A stretch of DNA of 64,000 nucleotides from Kribbella italica (GTDB lineage Bacteria > Actinomycetota > Actinomycetes > Propionibacteriales > Kribbellaceae). A model generated the notes under the pieces. It was not told the DNA's origin and made no database searches. It saw only the letters and a program-made list of their open reading frames with translations. Below are positions 41,469 to 50,414 of this stretch, one piece after another; position 1 is the first letter of the stretch, and every line of letters begins with the position of its first letter. The stretch covers positions 4,030,001 through 4,094,000 of the forward strand of contig NZ_JACHMY010000001.1 in assembly GCF_014205135.1 (NCBI RefSeq). The letters are read 5' to 3'. Position numbers and translations under genes: made by a program.

Positions 41469-42812
41469 TCAGCTCAGTTCCGTCACGTCGCCCAGTCCGG
41501 TGAGCTGGTCGCGAACATCCTTGGCTTCCCCTACGACGACCACCAGCAGCCCGTTGGTTCCCACGTACCGGCGGTACGCCTCGGTGGCGACCTCGGCGGT
41601 GGTCGCGGCGATCTGGGCCAGGTAGGTGTCGGCGAAGTCCAGCGGTACGCCGGCGGCGATGTTGCTGCCGACCTGCTGGGCGATCGAGTCGGCCTGCTCG
41701 TAGCGCAGCGGCGCGGTCCGGATCAGGTTGTCCTTGGACTCCCCGACCTCCTTGTCGGTCAGCCCGTCGCGGGCCTCGCGCAGGATCCGCAGCGCGTCGG
41801 TGATCGCGGCGCCCGTCACCTCGGTCCGCACCGACCCGCCGAGGCTGAACGTGCCGCCCTTGCGCGGCGCGGTGAAGCTCGACCGGGTGCCGTAGGTGTA
41901 GCCCTTCTCCTCCCGCAGCACGGTGTCGACGCGCGAGGTGATGGTGCCGCCGACGACGTGGTTCGCGACCGCGGCCGCGCCCCAGATGTCCTCGCGACGG
42001 TCCGGACCTGGGCAGCCGATCAGCAGCTGGCTCTGCACCGAGCCGGGCCGGTCGACCAGCACGATCCACTCGCCCAGGACGTACAGCGGCTCCGGGGTCT
42101 CCAGCGCGGGCCCCGCGGAAGACGTCCAGTCGCCGAACGCGTCGTCGACGACAGCGGCCACGTCGACGCCGGTCGCGTCGCCGGCGAACAGGATCTGGGC
42201 GCGGGCCGGACCGACGTTGTCGCGGTAGAACTGGGCGACCTCGACGTTGGTCAGCGGGCGGATCGTGTCCGGCCGGCCCGCGGTCGGACGGGAGCGGCGC
42301 ATGCTCGGGTCGAACAGGTGCGCGGCGAACGCCTCACGGGCGCGGTACCCGGCGTTGGCGCGCTCCTGGTTGATCTCGCCGAGCCGGATCGTCACGTGCC
42401 GGCCGACGTCGGCGGTGTTGAACGCGGGCCGGGTGACCGCCTCCGCGAGCAGCTTCACCGCGGGCGCCAGCTGCGAGGTCGGGACCGAGATCTCGACGTG
42501 CAGCGCGTCCGAGCTGACGTCGACACCGTACGCCGCGCCGTGGCGCTCGAGCGCCGCCGCGAAGTCGTTGGCCGAGTGCAGCTCGGTGCCCTCGTCGAGC
42601 GTGCGGGACATGATCGTCGCGACGCCTTCGAGCTCACGCGGCTCGGCGAACAGCGGCAGCGCGATCGTCACCCGCACGGTCGCGACGTACTGACCGGGCC
42701 GGTCGAACACGTGCACCGGAGTCCCGGCGCGGGTGCTGGTGGTCGTGGAGGCCGGGAACGTCCACGGCCTCGGCGGCGCGACGACGGGGGGTGTGGTGAG
42801 ACTCTGGGTCAT
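41469..42812 (-). CDS. M16 family peptidase, non-catalytic subunit
   Basis: A 447-residue insulinase-fold protein lacking the zinc motif (no HxxEH in the N-terminal half). The C-terminal part keeps the M16 'R/Y' pair region (EKGYTYGTRSSFTAPRKGG). In two-subunit bacterial M16B peptidases, one chain holds the metal and the other shapes the cavity. The upstream gene supplies the HxxEH chain, and the two overlap by four bases (ATGA). The longer open frame to 43766 is a shadow of that upstream gene. Confidence 0.85.
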   Translation of the reverse strand: MTQSLTTPPVVAPPRPWTFPASTTTSTRAGTPVHVFDRPGQYVATVRVTIALPLFAEPRELEGVATIMSRTLDEGTELHSANDFAAALERHGAAYGVDVSSDALHVEISVPTSQLAPAVKLLAEAVTRPAFNTADVGRHVTIRLGEINQERANAGYRAREAFAAHLFDPSMRRSRPTAGRPDTIRPLTNVEVAQFYRDNVGPARAQILFAGDATGVDVAAVVDDAFGDWTSSAGPALETPEPLYVLGEWIVLVDRPGSVQSQLLIGCPGPDRREDIWGAAAVANHVVGGTITSRVDTVLREEKGYTYGTRSSFTAPRKGGTFSLGGSVRTEVTGAAITDALRILREARDGLTDKEVGESKDNLIRTAPLRYEQADSIAQQVGSNIAAGVPLDFADTYLAQIAATTAEVATEAYRRYVGTNGLLVVVVGEAKDVRDQLTGLGDVTELS

Positions 42813-44077
42813 TTGTTCTTCCTGTACGTCACCTGGACACGGCCGTTGGCTCTGATCCACTGCTCCGCCGCCTGCTGGACCTGCTCGACCGTCACCGCGC
42901 GGAGCTCGTCGATCCGGGTGTTGATCCGGTTCGGCTCGCCGAACAGCAACGTGTGGTGGGAGATCTCGTCCGCCCGCCCCGAACAGGTCGCCAGCTGCTC
43001 CAGCCAGTCGCGCTCGGCCTGGGCCTGCACGGTGGCCAGCTCGTCCTCGGTGATCCCGTCGGCCGCGAGCTTCTCCACCTCCTCGAGCAGCGCGTCCTCG
43101 ACCTTCTGCAGGTCGACACCGTCCGACGCGATCCCGGTCAGCGTCCCGAACGACACCCCACCGATCAGCGGCAGCGCCCCACCGGACACCGACTGCGCGA
43201 TCTGCTCGTCGCGGACCAGCCGCCGGTTCAGCCGGCCGCTCTGTCCGGCGGCCAGGACGTCGAGCGCGAGCGCCGCGGCGTCGAGCTCGGGCGTCCCGTC
43301 GACGGGCAGCCGGAACATCATCGTGATCAGGTCCGACGGCACGTCCTCGACGACGTCGTCGCGGGCGACCCCCTGCATCGCGCCGATCGTCCCGTCCGGC
43401 GCGGGCGGCGGCTGCGGGATCGCCGGCAGGTGGCCGAAGTACCGCTTGACCGCCGCGAACGTGTCCTCTTCGTTGACGTCGCCGACGATCGTGAGAACCG
43501 CGTTGTTCGGGCCGTAGTACTTGCGGAAGAAGGCGTGCACGTCCTCGACCGACGCGGCGTCGAGGTCTTCCATCGACCCGATCGTCATGTGCCCGTACGG
43601 GTGGCCCTGCGGGAAGGCGAGCCGGACCAGCCGCTCGTACGAGTCGCCGTACGGGCGGTTGTCGTAGCTCTGCCGCTTCTCCTCCTTCACGACGTCGCGC
43701 TGGTTGTCCAGGTTCTCCTGGTTCACCGCGTCGAGCAGGTAGCCCATCCGGTCCGCCTCGAGCCACAGCGCGAGGTCGAGACCGCCGCTCGGCAACGACT
43801 CGAAGTAGTTGGTCCGGTCGAAGAAGGTGGAGGCGTTCAGGCTCGCCCCCGCCGACTCCAGCAGCCCGAAGTGGTCCCCGGACTTCACGTTCCGCGACCC
43901 CTGGAACATCAGGTGCTCGAAGAGGTGCGCGAACCCGGTCAGGCCCGGCGGCTCGTGCCGCGACCCCACGTCGTACCAGAGGTTCACGGCGACGATCGGC
44001 ACCGCGCGGTCGATACTCACAACCACGCGCAACCCGTTGTCCAGAGTCTGCTCAGCGAGCGGATACGTCAGCGGCAT
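42809..44077 (-). CDS. M16 family zinc metallopeptidase, catalytic subunit
   Basis: A 422-residue insulinase-type peptidase. The inverted zinc motif is HLFEH (near residue 50, GFAHLFEHLMFQGS). The third ligand Glu lies in NQRDVVKEEKRQS about 75 residues later. It acts on small proteins or peptides with the partner chain encoded next. There is no signal peptide, so it is cytosolic. Confidence 0.92.
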   Translation of the reverse strand: MPLTYPLAEQTLDNGLRVVVSIDRAVPIVAVNLWYDVGSRHEPPGLTGFAHLFEHLMFQGSRNVKSGDHFGLLESAGASLNASTFFDRTNYFESLPSGGLDLALWLEADRMGYLLDAVNQENLDNQRDVVKEEKRQSYDNRPYGDSYERLVRLAFPQGHPYGHMTIGSMEDLDAASVEDVHAFFRKYYGPNNAVLTIVGDVNEEDTFAAVKRYFGHLPAIPQPPPAPDGTIGAMQGVARDDVVEDVPSDLITMMFRLPVDGTPELDAAALALDVLAAGQSGRLNRRLVRDEQIAQSVSGGALPLIGGVSFGTLTGIASDGVDLQKVEDALLEEVEKLAADGITEDELATVQAQAERDWLEQLATCSGRADEISHHTLLFGEPNRINTRIDELRAVTVEQVQQAAEQWIRANGRVQVTYRKNK

Positions 44078-44092
44078 ACGGACAACTTACCC

Positions 44093-44920
44093 TCAGCCCT
44101 TGATCGCTCCGCCCAGGGCGAACGCGCCGCCCAGTTTTCTGCTCAGCAGGAGATAGAGCATCAGGACCGGGAAGGTGTAGATCAGCGAGTACGCCGCCAG
44201 CTGGCCGTAGTTCGGTTCGCCGTACTGGCCGAAGAACGTGAAGATGCTGACCGAGGCGGGCAGCCGTTCCGGCGACAGCAGCAGCATGAACGGGACGAAG
44301 AAGTTTCCCCACATGCCGATGAAGGTGAAGATCAGTACGACGGCGATCCCGGGCCACATCAGCGGGAGCACGATGCGGCGCAGCGCCTGCATGTTGCCGG
44401 CGCCGTCGACCCAGGCCGCCTCCTCGAGCGAGATCGGGACGCCGTCCATGAACGTCTTGGTCAGCCAGATCGCGAACGGCAGCGAGCTGGTGGCCATGAA
44501 CATGATCGTGCCGCCGAGGGTGTCGACCAGGTTGAGCTGCACGAACAGCCCGTAGACCGGGACCATCACCGCGGTGATCGGCAGCCCGGTGCAGAACAGC
44601 ACGGTCAGCAGGAAAGGCCGGTTGAAGCGGGTCTTGAAGCGCGACAGCGGGTACGCCGCCAGCACCGCGCAGATCATCGTGAGCAGGGCCGCGCCACCGC
44701 ACAGCACGATGCCGTTGAGCACCGGCCGGTACGTCGTGTCGGTGTTCAGCACCGCCTTGAAGTTGCCCAGCGTCGGGTCGGTCGGGAACTCGACCCGCAA
44801 CCCCGCCGTCCGGTTGATCGAGGCGAACAGCACCCACAGCAACGGCAGGACGAACAGCACACCGATCGCCAGCAGCACCAGGTTCGAGGTGAGCTTGCTG
44901 ACGCGGTCCCGGGCGATCAT
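44093..44920 (-). CDS. Carbohydrate ABC transporter permease (MalG type)
   Basis: A 275-residue inner-membrane permease with six segments. The EAA loop reads LEEAAWVDGAGNMQALRRIV. It starts at ATG 44920, overlapping the partner permease gene stop (ATGA). It forms an importer with the next two genes. There is no ATPase gene in the operon. Confidence 0.93.
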   Translation of the reverse strand: MIARDRVSKLTSNLVLLAIGVLFVLPLLWVLFASINRTAGLRVEFPTDPTLGNFKAVLNTDTTYRPVLNGIVLCGGAALLTMICAVLAAYPLSRFKTRFNRPFLLTVLFCTGLPITAVMVPVYGLFVQLNLVDTLGGTIMFMATSSLPFAIWLTKTFMDGVPISLEEAAWVDGAGNMQALRRIVLPLMWPGIAVVLIFTFIGMWGNFFVPFMLLLSPERLPASVSIFTFFGQYGEPNYGQLAAYSLIYTFPVLMLYLLLSRKLGGAFALGGAIKG

Positions 44921-45852
44921 GCGGCCTCCGAGTTCAACCCACGCAGGTAGATCAGCGAGAAGACCGCGCCGATCGCCAGCATCACCAGGGCGATCGCGGT
45001 GCCGTAGCCGATCTGGGAGAAGCTGAACGCCTGCTCGTACATGTACAGCGGCAGCGTCTGGCTCTTGGTGCCGGGCCCGCCGCGGGTCATCGCGTAGATC
45101 AGGCCGAAGACGCTCAGCGTCTGCAGCGTGATCAGCATCAGGTTGGTCATGATCGCGCGGCTGATCATCGGCAGCGTCACCCAGATCAGCCGGCGCAGCC
45201 CGGCCGCGCCGTCCATCTCGGCCGACTCCTCGATCTCCTTCGGCACCTCGCTGAGCGCCGCGGAGTAGACCAGCATCGAGAACGCCGTACCGCGCCAGAT
45301 GTTCGCGATCGAGACGGCGATGATCGGTGCCGCGTACAACCAGTCCTGGCCGGGCAGCCCGACCTTGTGCAGGATCACGTTCAGCGTGCCCTCGTCGTTG
45401 AAGAACGCGCTGAGCAGGTACGCCGCGACCACCTCGGGCAGCACCCACGCGCCGATCACGGCGGTACCGACGAAGTTGCGGACCAGCTTGGTCGAGCGCC
45501 GCATCAGCAGCGCCAGACCGAGCCCGAGGGTGTTCTGGCCGATGATCGCGGAGATCAGCGTGAACACCAGCGTGAGCCAGATCGAGTTGGTGAACGCGCT
45601 GCTGCCGAAGGCCTTGCGGAAGTTGTCCAGGCCGACGAACTGCACGTTGTTGGCACCGGTCCCGGTGAGCGCCATGTTCGTGAACGCGGCGTACACGCAG
45701 TAGATGATCGGGCCGGCCAGGAAGACCACCATCAGCCCGATGGCCGGGGCCAACGGCAACATCTTCACCACTTGAACGGCGCGCGGCCGCCCGTTCCGGC
45801 CGGTCGGGAGACCGGTCGGAGCGGGGGCTGCTGCCGTGGTAGCAACAGTCAC
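44917..45852 (-). CDS. Sugar ABC transporter permease (MalF type)
   Basis: A 311-residue permease. The first membrane segment is LPLAPAIGLMVVFLAGPIIY. The EAA loop reads EESAEMDGAAGLRRLIWVTL. It starts with GTG at 45852, 28 bases after the binding-protein gene. Together with the MalG-type partner it forms the membrane channel. Confidence 0.93.
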   Translation of the reverse strand: MTVATTAAAPAPTGLPTGRNGRPRAVQVVKMLPLAPAIGLMVVFLAGPIIYCVYAAFTNMALTGTGANNVQFVGLDNFRKAFGSSAFTNSIWLTLVFTLISAIIGQNTLGLGLALLMRRSTKLVRNFVGTAVIGAWVLPEVVAAYLLSAFFNDEGTLNVILHKVGLPGQDWLYAAPIIAVSIANIWRGTAFSMLVYSAALSEVPKEIEESAEMDGAAGLRRLIWVTLPMISRAIMTNLMLITLQTLSVFGLIYAMTRGGPGTKSQTLPLYMYEQAFSFSQIGYGTAIALVMLAIGAVFSLIYLRGLNSEAA

Positions 45853-45879
45853 AGGAGCAGTCCTTCGTCAGGGGAGGTC

Positions 45880-47280
45880 TTACTGACCTTGACTCTGGGT
45901 GGTCGTCTTGTCCTTACTGACGATGCTCTCGACGGCTTCGTCGTAGTTCTTGGCCGCCTCGTCCGGCGACGACTGCTTCGTCATCACCGCTTCCATCGCG
46001 GTGATGATCTCGTTGGAGACCTTCGGGTACTCCGGCAGCGCCGGCCGGTACACGGTCACCGCCACCAGGTCGGTGAAGAACTGCGTGGACTTGGCCGAGG
46101 TCTTGTAGCCCTCGTCCGCGGCGACGTCCTTGCGGACCGCGATCTGCGCACCGTCGGTGGCGTACTTGGTCGCGTTCTTCTGCGTCTGCAGGGTCTTGAT
46201 GAAGTTCCAGGCGGCGTCCGGGGACTTCGACTTGGCCGGGATCGCCCAGGTCCAGCCGCCGGAGAGGCTGACCTTGCCCTTGCCGCCGCCGTCCTGCGTC
46301 GGCATCGCGGTCTGGCCGAGCACCTCGGACCACTGCGGCCACGGCTTGGCGCCGGTCTTCTGCCAGTTGTTGTAGAGCCACGAGCCGTCCAGCGCGATCG
46401 CCAGCTTGCCGTTCGGGAGCAGGTCGCTGCCGACCTTGTTGCCCCAGTTCGGGTCCAGGGACTGCTTGGGCTGCGGCGCGATGCCCTCGTCGAAGATCGT
46501 CTTGACGAAGTTCAGCGAGTCCTTGAAGCCCTGGCTGCCGACGACCCACTTCTGCTGGTCGAAGTTGTAGAGGGTGTCCTTGGTGCCGTAGAGCAGCATC
46601 TCCAGGCCCTGCATCGCGGACGCCTCACCCATCGGCTTGCCCGAGTAGACGTTCAGCGGGATGACGCCGGGTACCTTCTGCTTGATCGCGCGGGCCGCGG
46701 TGAGCACCTCGTCCCAGTTCTTCGGCTGCCAGTCCGCGGGCAGGCCGGCCTTGGCGAAGATTTCCTTGTTGTACCAAAGGGCCCGGGTGTCCGTGCCGTC
46801 CGGTACGCCGTACGTCTTGCCGTCCTGGCCCTTGGCCGCGCCCTTGGCGGTGTCCTGGAACTGACCCCAGTCCGACCAGTCCTTGATGTAGTCGTCCAGC
46901 GGCTTCAGGTAGCCCGCGGTGATGTCGGAGTTGATCAGGAAGGTGTCCTCGTAGACGATGTCCGGCGCGGTGTTGGCCGAGCGCATCATCAGCTGGAGCT
47001 TGGTGTAGTAGTCGTTCTCGCTGGCCACGATCGGCACGATCTCGACCTTCGAGCCGGGGTTGGCCGCCTCGTACTCGGCCTTGGCGCCGGTGAGGAAGTT
47101 CTTCATCACCGTGCCGGGGCCCCACTGCTGGTAGGCGATCTTGATGTTCGCCGGGCCGGAGCTGGAACCGCCTGCTTCCGGCGTCTTGGTCGTCGATCCC
47201 TGACTGCAGGCCGAGACCCCCAGCAGGAGTGCGCCGACGGCGAGGACACCCGCCGTCTTGAAACCGTTTTTCATGACCAT
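45880..47280 (-). CDS. Sugar ABC transporter substrate-binding lipoprotein
   Basis: A 466-residue extracellular binding protein of the MalE/UgpB type. The signal ends in lipobox GVSAC. NIKIAYQQWGPGTVMKNFLT opens the mature fold, and LALDGSWLYNNWQK-like IALDGSWLYN and LSGGWTWAIPAKSKSPDAAW are typical. ATG 47280 is chosen because GAAGGTGG lies 6 bases upstream; ATG 47274 is possible. The ligand is unknown. Two operator-like palindromes flank its promoter. Confidence 0.92.
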   Translation of the reverse strand: MVMKNGFKTAGVLAVGALLLGVSACSQGSTTKTPEAGGSSSGPANIKIAYQQWGPGTVMKNFLTGAKAEYEAANPGSKVEIVPIVASENDYYTKLQLMMRSANTAPDIVYEDTFLINSDITAGYLKPLDDYIKDWSDWGQFQDTAKGAAKGQDGKTYGVPDGTDTRALWYNKEIFAKAGLPADWQPKNWDEVLTAARAIKQKVPGVIPLNVYSGKPMGEASAMQGLEMLLYGTKDTLYNFDQQKWVVGSQGFKDSLNFVKTIFDEGIAPQPKQSLDPNWGNKVGSDLLPNGKLAIALDGSWLYNNWQKTGAKPWPQWSEVLGQTAMPTQDGGGKGKVSLSGGWTWAIPAKSKSPDAAWNFIKTLQTQKNATKYATDGAQIAVRKDVAADEGYKTSAKSTQFFTDLVAVTVYRPALPEYPKVSNEIITAMEAVMTKQSSPDEAAKNYDEAVESIVSKDKTTTQSQGQ

Positions 47281-47294
47281 CACGTCCACCTTCG

Positions 47295-47307
47295 GGCAAT
47301 CGTTGTC
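47295..47307. promoter_or_regulatory. Imperfect palindrome in the leader of the sugar-binding gene
   Basis: GGCAATCGTTGTC is an imperfect palindrome. Its minus-strand half GACAACG repeats the half-site of the palindrome at 47386, so it may be a second operator. Confidence 0.3.
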
Positions 47308-47346
47308 ATCCCGGTACCACCGCTCAAACCCCGTGGGCTTTCCGTG

Positions 47347-47376
47347 ACGGTAGGAGGCGCAGGCCAATCAAGTCAA
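47347..47376 (-). promoter_or_regulatory. Promoter of the second sugar ABC operon
   Basis: On the minus strand TTGACT (47376-47371), 18 bases, then TACCGT (47352-47347). The leader is about 60 bases. The -35 hexamer overlaps the stop of the upstream exporter-like gene at 47373. Confidence 0.5.
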
Positions 47377-48368
47377 TGGTTGACAGACAACGTTGTCCTA
47401 GTCGTGAGGGGCATTCGAGCCGCACCGAGTCCACACAGCACCAAACCCACCAGCAACCATCCTGCCAGCACCAGCAGCGACTGCCCGGCCCCCGCTCCGT
47501 CGAAGAAGCTCACCGAGCGCAACGCCGTACCGGCGGCTCCCGGCGGGAGGAACTGGCCGAGCGTTCCCCAGCCGCTCGGCAGCATCTCCGGTGCGCTGGT
47601 CAGACCGGACAGCGGGTTGCCGAGCAGCATCATCGTCGCGGCACCCAGCCCGAGTCCCGCCGTACCGAGCAACCACTCCAGGCCCAGCAGGGTCAGGCTG
47701 ATCGCTCCGATCGACATCGCGATCACGCCCGCGTTGGCCCAGTAGCTGCCCTCGAACGAGCCGAGCCAGAACTGCAGTACGGCGGTCAGCGCGAGCGCAC
47801 CCGTCGCGGCGAAGGTCACCGCGCCGACGACGCGGGTCGCGCCTGCCTTCGCGAAGTTCGTCAGCATCGCGGCCGCGAGGATCCCGCCCAGGACCAGCGG
47901 TAGCGCGCCCGCCGCCAGGCCCGCACCCCGCGGATCGTCGGCGGGCAAGGGGACGACATCGGTCACCTTCGGTGCGGCGGCCGGGTTCTGCGCCGCCAGC
48001 TTGCCCGCGACCTGGGTGAGCAACTGGGCCACCACCGGGCCGGCGGCCGACGCGGTCAGCACCTCGGGTGCCGCCTGGTCCAGCACGATCGCGCCGTACA
48101 CGTCACGGTCCTTGATCGCCTGCACGGCGGTCTCCCGGTCGGCGACCGGCTCGATCGCGAAGCCACCGGGCATCGCCTGCTCCAGCGCGGCGGCGACCTG
48201 CCCGACCGCCGACTGCGGTCCGGCGACGGCGAGCGGGATGTCCCTGGGCTCGGACCGGGCGGCCGGCCAGGCGAACGCGACCAGGAGGACCGTCAGCAAG
48301 ACGGTGAGTCCGGCGACGACGACCGCCACCGGAGGACGCCGGCGTTCGGCGGTGGTGGGTGTTGACAT
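47373..48368 (-). CDS. ABC-2/YhgE-like membrane protein under TetR control
   Basis: A 331-residue membrane protein. One N-terminal segment (AVVVAGLTVLLTVLLVAFA) is followed by an extracellular domain of about 130 residues (IPLAVAGPQSAVGQVAAALE, DVYGAIVLDQAAPEVLTASA). Five C-terminal membrane segments follow. This layout matches the DUF3533/YhgE-Pip relatives of ABC-2 permeases, often involved in export or phage/toxin sensitivity. ATG 48368 has AGGGGAG 8 bases upstream. It is divergent from a TetR gene and preceded by a matching operator. Confidence 0.75.
   Translation of the reverse strand: MSTPTTAERRRPPVAVVVAGLTVLLTVLLVAFAWPAARSEPRDIPLAVAGPQSAVGQVAAALEQAMPGGFAIEPVADRETAVQAIKDRDVYGAIVLDQAAPEVLTASAAGPVVAQLLTQVAGKLAAQNPAAAPKVTDVVPLPADDPRGAGLAAGALPLVLGGILAAAMLTNFAKAGATRVVGAVTFAATGALALTAVLQFWLGSFEGSYWANAGVIAMSIGAISLTLLGLEWLLGTAGLGLGAATMMLLGNPLSGLTSAPEMLPSGWGTLGQFLPPGAAGTALRSVSFFDGAGAGQSLLVLAGWLLVGLVLCGLGAARMPLTTRTTLSVNH
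47386..47397. promoter_or_regulatory. Perfect palindrome, probable LacI-type operator
   Basis: GACAACGTTGTC, a 12-bp palindrome with central CG, sits 10 bases upstream of the -35 of the sugar-importer promoter and inside the last codons of the gene at 47373-48368. Confidence 0.5.
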
Positions 48369-48385
48369 CAGTAAGCACTCCCCTG

Positions 48386-48404
48386 AAAACGAATGACCGT
48401 TCTT
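48386..48404. promoter_or_regulatory. TetR operator copy 1
   Basis: AAAACGAATGACCGTTCTT, itself nearly palindromic (GAATG...CGTTC), 18 bases upstream of the exporter-like gene. Its reverse complement matches copy 2 at 18 of 19 positions. Confidence 0.75.
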
Positions 48405-48443
48405 TATCGTCTCCGAGCCTGGTCCCGATCGAGGCAAGTTGTC

Positions 48444-48462
48444 AAGAACGGACATTCGTTTT
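48444..48462. promoter_or_regulatory. TetR operator copy 2
   Basis: AAGAACGGACATTCGTTTT, 11 bases before the TetR ATG, inverted relative to copy 1 and 39 bases away from it. Confidence 0.75.
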
Positions 48463-48473
48463 ATGTTCGCGGT

Positions 48474-49076
48474 ATGCCCAAGGTCACCGCCGAGCACCGT
48501 CTCGCCCGCCGCGAGCAGATCGTCGGGGCGGCCCTGCACTGCGTCGCCGAGCACGGCTTCCACAAGGCGACCATGGCCGACGTGATCCGCGAGTCCGGCC
48601 TGTCCGCGGGCGCGGTCTACGGCTACTTCAAGAGCAAGGACGAGATCATCGCGGCGATCGCCGACCAGGCGCTCAGCACGGTCGACGAGCTCTTCGAAGG
48701 CATCCTGTCGACCGACGAGCCGCTCTCCCTGGCCGCGGTGATGCGGCGGGTGCTGGAGCACGTGGTGACGGTCGCCGAACGGCACGACGGCGACGTGACC
48801 CGGGTCGGGCTGCAGGCGTGGGCCGAGGCGGTGCACAACCCGGCGATCGCCACGATCGCCAGGGAGAAGTACACGATCCTGCGCACCCACTACGCGACGG
48901 TCGCCCGCCGCGCCCAGGCCGACGGCACACTCCCGTCCGACGTCGACCCCGAGCATGTCGCCCAGGTGCTGTTCGGCATGCTGCCCGGCTTCATCCTCCA
49001 GCGCCTGCTGCTCGGCGACGTGAGTCCCCAGACCTACTCCGCCGGCCTCGACGCGCTGCTCGGCTCGAACTCCTAG
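48474..49076 (+). CDS. TetR-family transcriptional regulator
   Basis: A 200-residue repressor. The N-terminal helix-turn-helix is complete (RREQIVGAALHCVAEHGFHK, MADVIRESGLSAGAVYGYFK). The C-terminal ligand-binding domain is diverse, as usual. ATG 48474 follows the second operator. It most likely represses both itself and the divergent exporter-like gene, and is released by a toxic small molecule (inference from arrangement). Confidence 0.92.
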   Translation: MPKVTAEHRLARREQIVGAALHCVAEHGFHKATMADVIRESGLSAGAVYGYFKSKDEIIAAIADQALSTVDELFEGILSTDEPLSLAAVMRRVLEHVVTVAERHDGDVTRVGLQAWAEAVHNPAIATIAREKYTILRTHYATVARRAQADGTLPSDVDPEHVAQVLFGMLPGFILQRLLLGDVSPQTYSAGLDALLGSNS

Positions 49077-49134
49077 CACCTTCAGTGACCACTTGGTGAC
49101 AGAGGGCTTGAGTCGTGGCGCTCACCCGGTTAAG

Positions 49135-49164
49135 TTGACTGAACTCTTATTTCAAGCTTTGAAT
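49135..49164 (+). promoter_or_regulatory. Promoter and palindrome of the eight-gene operon
   Basis: TTGACT (49135-49140), 18 bases, TTGAAT (49159-49164). The palindrome TTCAAGCTTTGAA (49151-49163) overlaps the -10. This is the most AT-rich spot nearby, and fits a repressed promoter of a transferred or specialised operon. Confidence 0.5.
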
Positions 49165-49175
49165 TTAGGGGTTCT

Positions 49176-50414
49176 GTGGGGCGAACAACCACACCGGCCG
49201 TGCGCGCGCGGACCGGCCTGCCGTGGTACTGGGGCAGCCAGACGGCGAGCTTCGTCGGGGACCGGCTGACCGGGTTCGCCGTACCGACGATCGCGATCCT
49301 CACGCTCGACGCGAGCGAAGCGCAGGTCGGTGTCCTGGCCGCGCTCGGCTGGTTCGCCTACCCCGCACTCGGCCTGGTCGCCGGAGCCGCGCTCGCGCAC
49401 GTCCCCCGCCGCCGCGTGATGATCGCCGGCGAACTGCTGCGCTTCGCCGCGTTCGCCAGCGTCCCGCTCGCCGCACTGGCCGGCTGGGTCAGCGTCCCGC
49501 AGCTGTGTGTCGTGGTCGCCGTCGCCGGAGCCGCGATGGTCTTCGTCGACATCGCCGGCCAGTCCTACCTGCCCGCGCTGGTCGGCTCCCGCGACCTGGT
49601 CGGCGCCAACGCCAAGCTCCAGAGTTCCGACAGCCTGTCCAAGCTCGTCGGACCGGCCCTCGGCGGCCTCCTGCTCCGCACCACCAGCCCGTACGCCGGT
49701 CTGCTGCTCTGCGCGTTCCCCTTCCTGGCTTCCGCCTTCGGCCGCACCCGGATCCAGACCGTCGAGCCCCCACCCGAGCCGATCCGCGAACCACTCCCCC
49801 ACCGGATCCGCACCGGCTTCACCTTCGTCTGGCAGCACCCGCTGCTCCGCCGACTGGTCTGCGCGGCCGCGATCCGCAGCTTCGGCTCGGGCATGGTCGA
49901 CGCCGTCCTGCTGCTGTTCGCGTACCGGGTCCTAGGCCTGTCCAGCCTGGCCGGCGGGCTGCTGATCGCGGCCGGCTCAGTCGGCGGACTGCTGGGCGCC
50001 TTCGTCGCGAACAGACTGGCCACGACCATCGGCGTACGGCGAACGCTGGTGCTCACCGGCGTGGAAGCCCTGTGCTGGCTGGCCGTTCCGCTCTGCCTGC
50101 TGAGCGCTCCGGCGCTCGCACTGGTGCTGATCCGGATCTGCGCCTCGGTCTGGCTGCCGGTGTGGAACGTCGTGACCACCAGCGTCCGCCAAGAGGTCAC
50201 ACCGGCCGCTCTGCAGAGCACGGTGCACGCCACAGCTCGCACGCTCACCTCGTCCACCGTGCCGCTCGGCGCGATCACCGGCGGCCTGACCGGCGGCGTA
50301 CTGAGCGCACAGCTCGGTGCGGCGACCGGTCTGGTCCTCGTCCTCGCGACGGGAGGTGTGATCGCCGGAGCCAGCGCACTGCTTGTCGCCACAGCCACCC
50401 ACCAGGAGGTCTGA
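49176..50414 (+). CDS. MFS exporter (EntS-like)
   Basis: A 412-residue major-facilitator protein with about twelve membrane segments. The start GLPWYWGSQTASFVGDRLTG and AHVPRRRVMIAGELLRF (loop 2-3 motif) match EntS/enterobactin-exporter and macrolide-efflux relatives. It begins with GTG at 49176 behind AGGGG. As first gene of the operon it probably exports the product made by the following enzymes. The stop shares one base with the next ATG (TGATG). Confidence 0.88.
   Translation: MGRTTTPAVRARTGLPWYWGSQTASFVGDRLTGFAVPTIAILTLDASEAQVGVLAALGWFAYPALGLVAGAALAHVPRRRVMIAGELLRFAAFASVPLAALAGWVSVPQLCVVVAVAGAAMVFVDIAGQSYLPALVGSRDLVGANAKLQSSDSLSKLVGPALGGLLLRTTSPYAGLLLCAFPFLASAFGRTRIQTVEPPPEPIREPLPHRIRTGFTFVWQHPLLRRLVCAAAIRSFGSGMVDAVLLLFAYRVLGLSSLAGGLLIAAGSVGGLLGAFVANRLATTIGVRRTLVLTGVEALCWLAVPLCLLSAPALALVLIRICASVWLPVWNVVTTSVRQEVTPAALQSTVHATARTLTSSTVPLGAITGGLTGGVLSAQLGAATGLVLVLATGGVIAGASALLVATATHQEV

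Noticed and set aside
42813..43766. Upstream extension of the second M16 gene
   Set aside because: This part is an alternative frame of the catalytic M16 gene. ATG 42812 has the ATGA overlap and gives normal length.
49081..49175. Iron box before the EntS-like exporter
   Set aside because: No sequence resembling the 19-bp iron box is present, so the exporter need not be a siderophore exporter.
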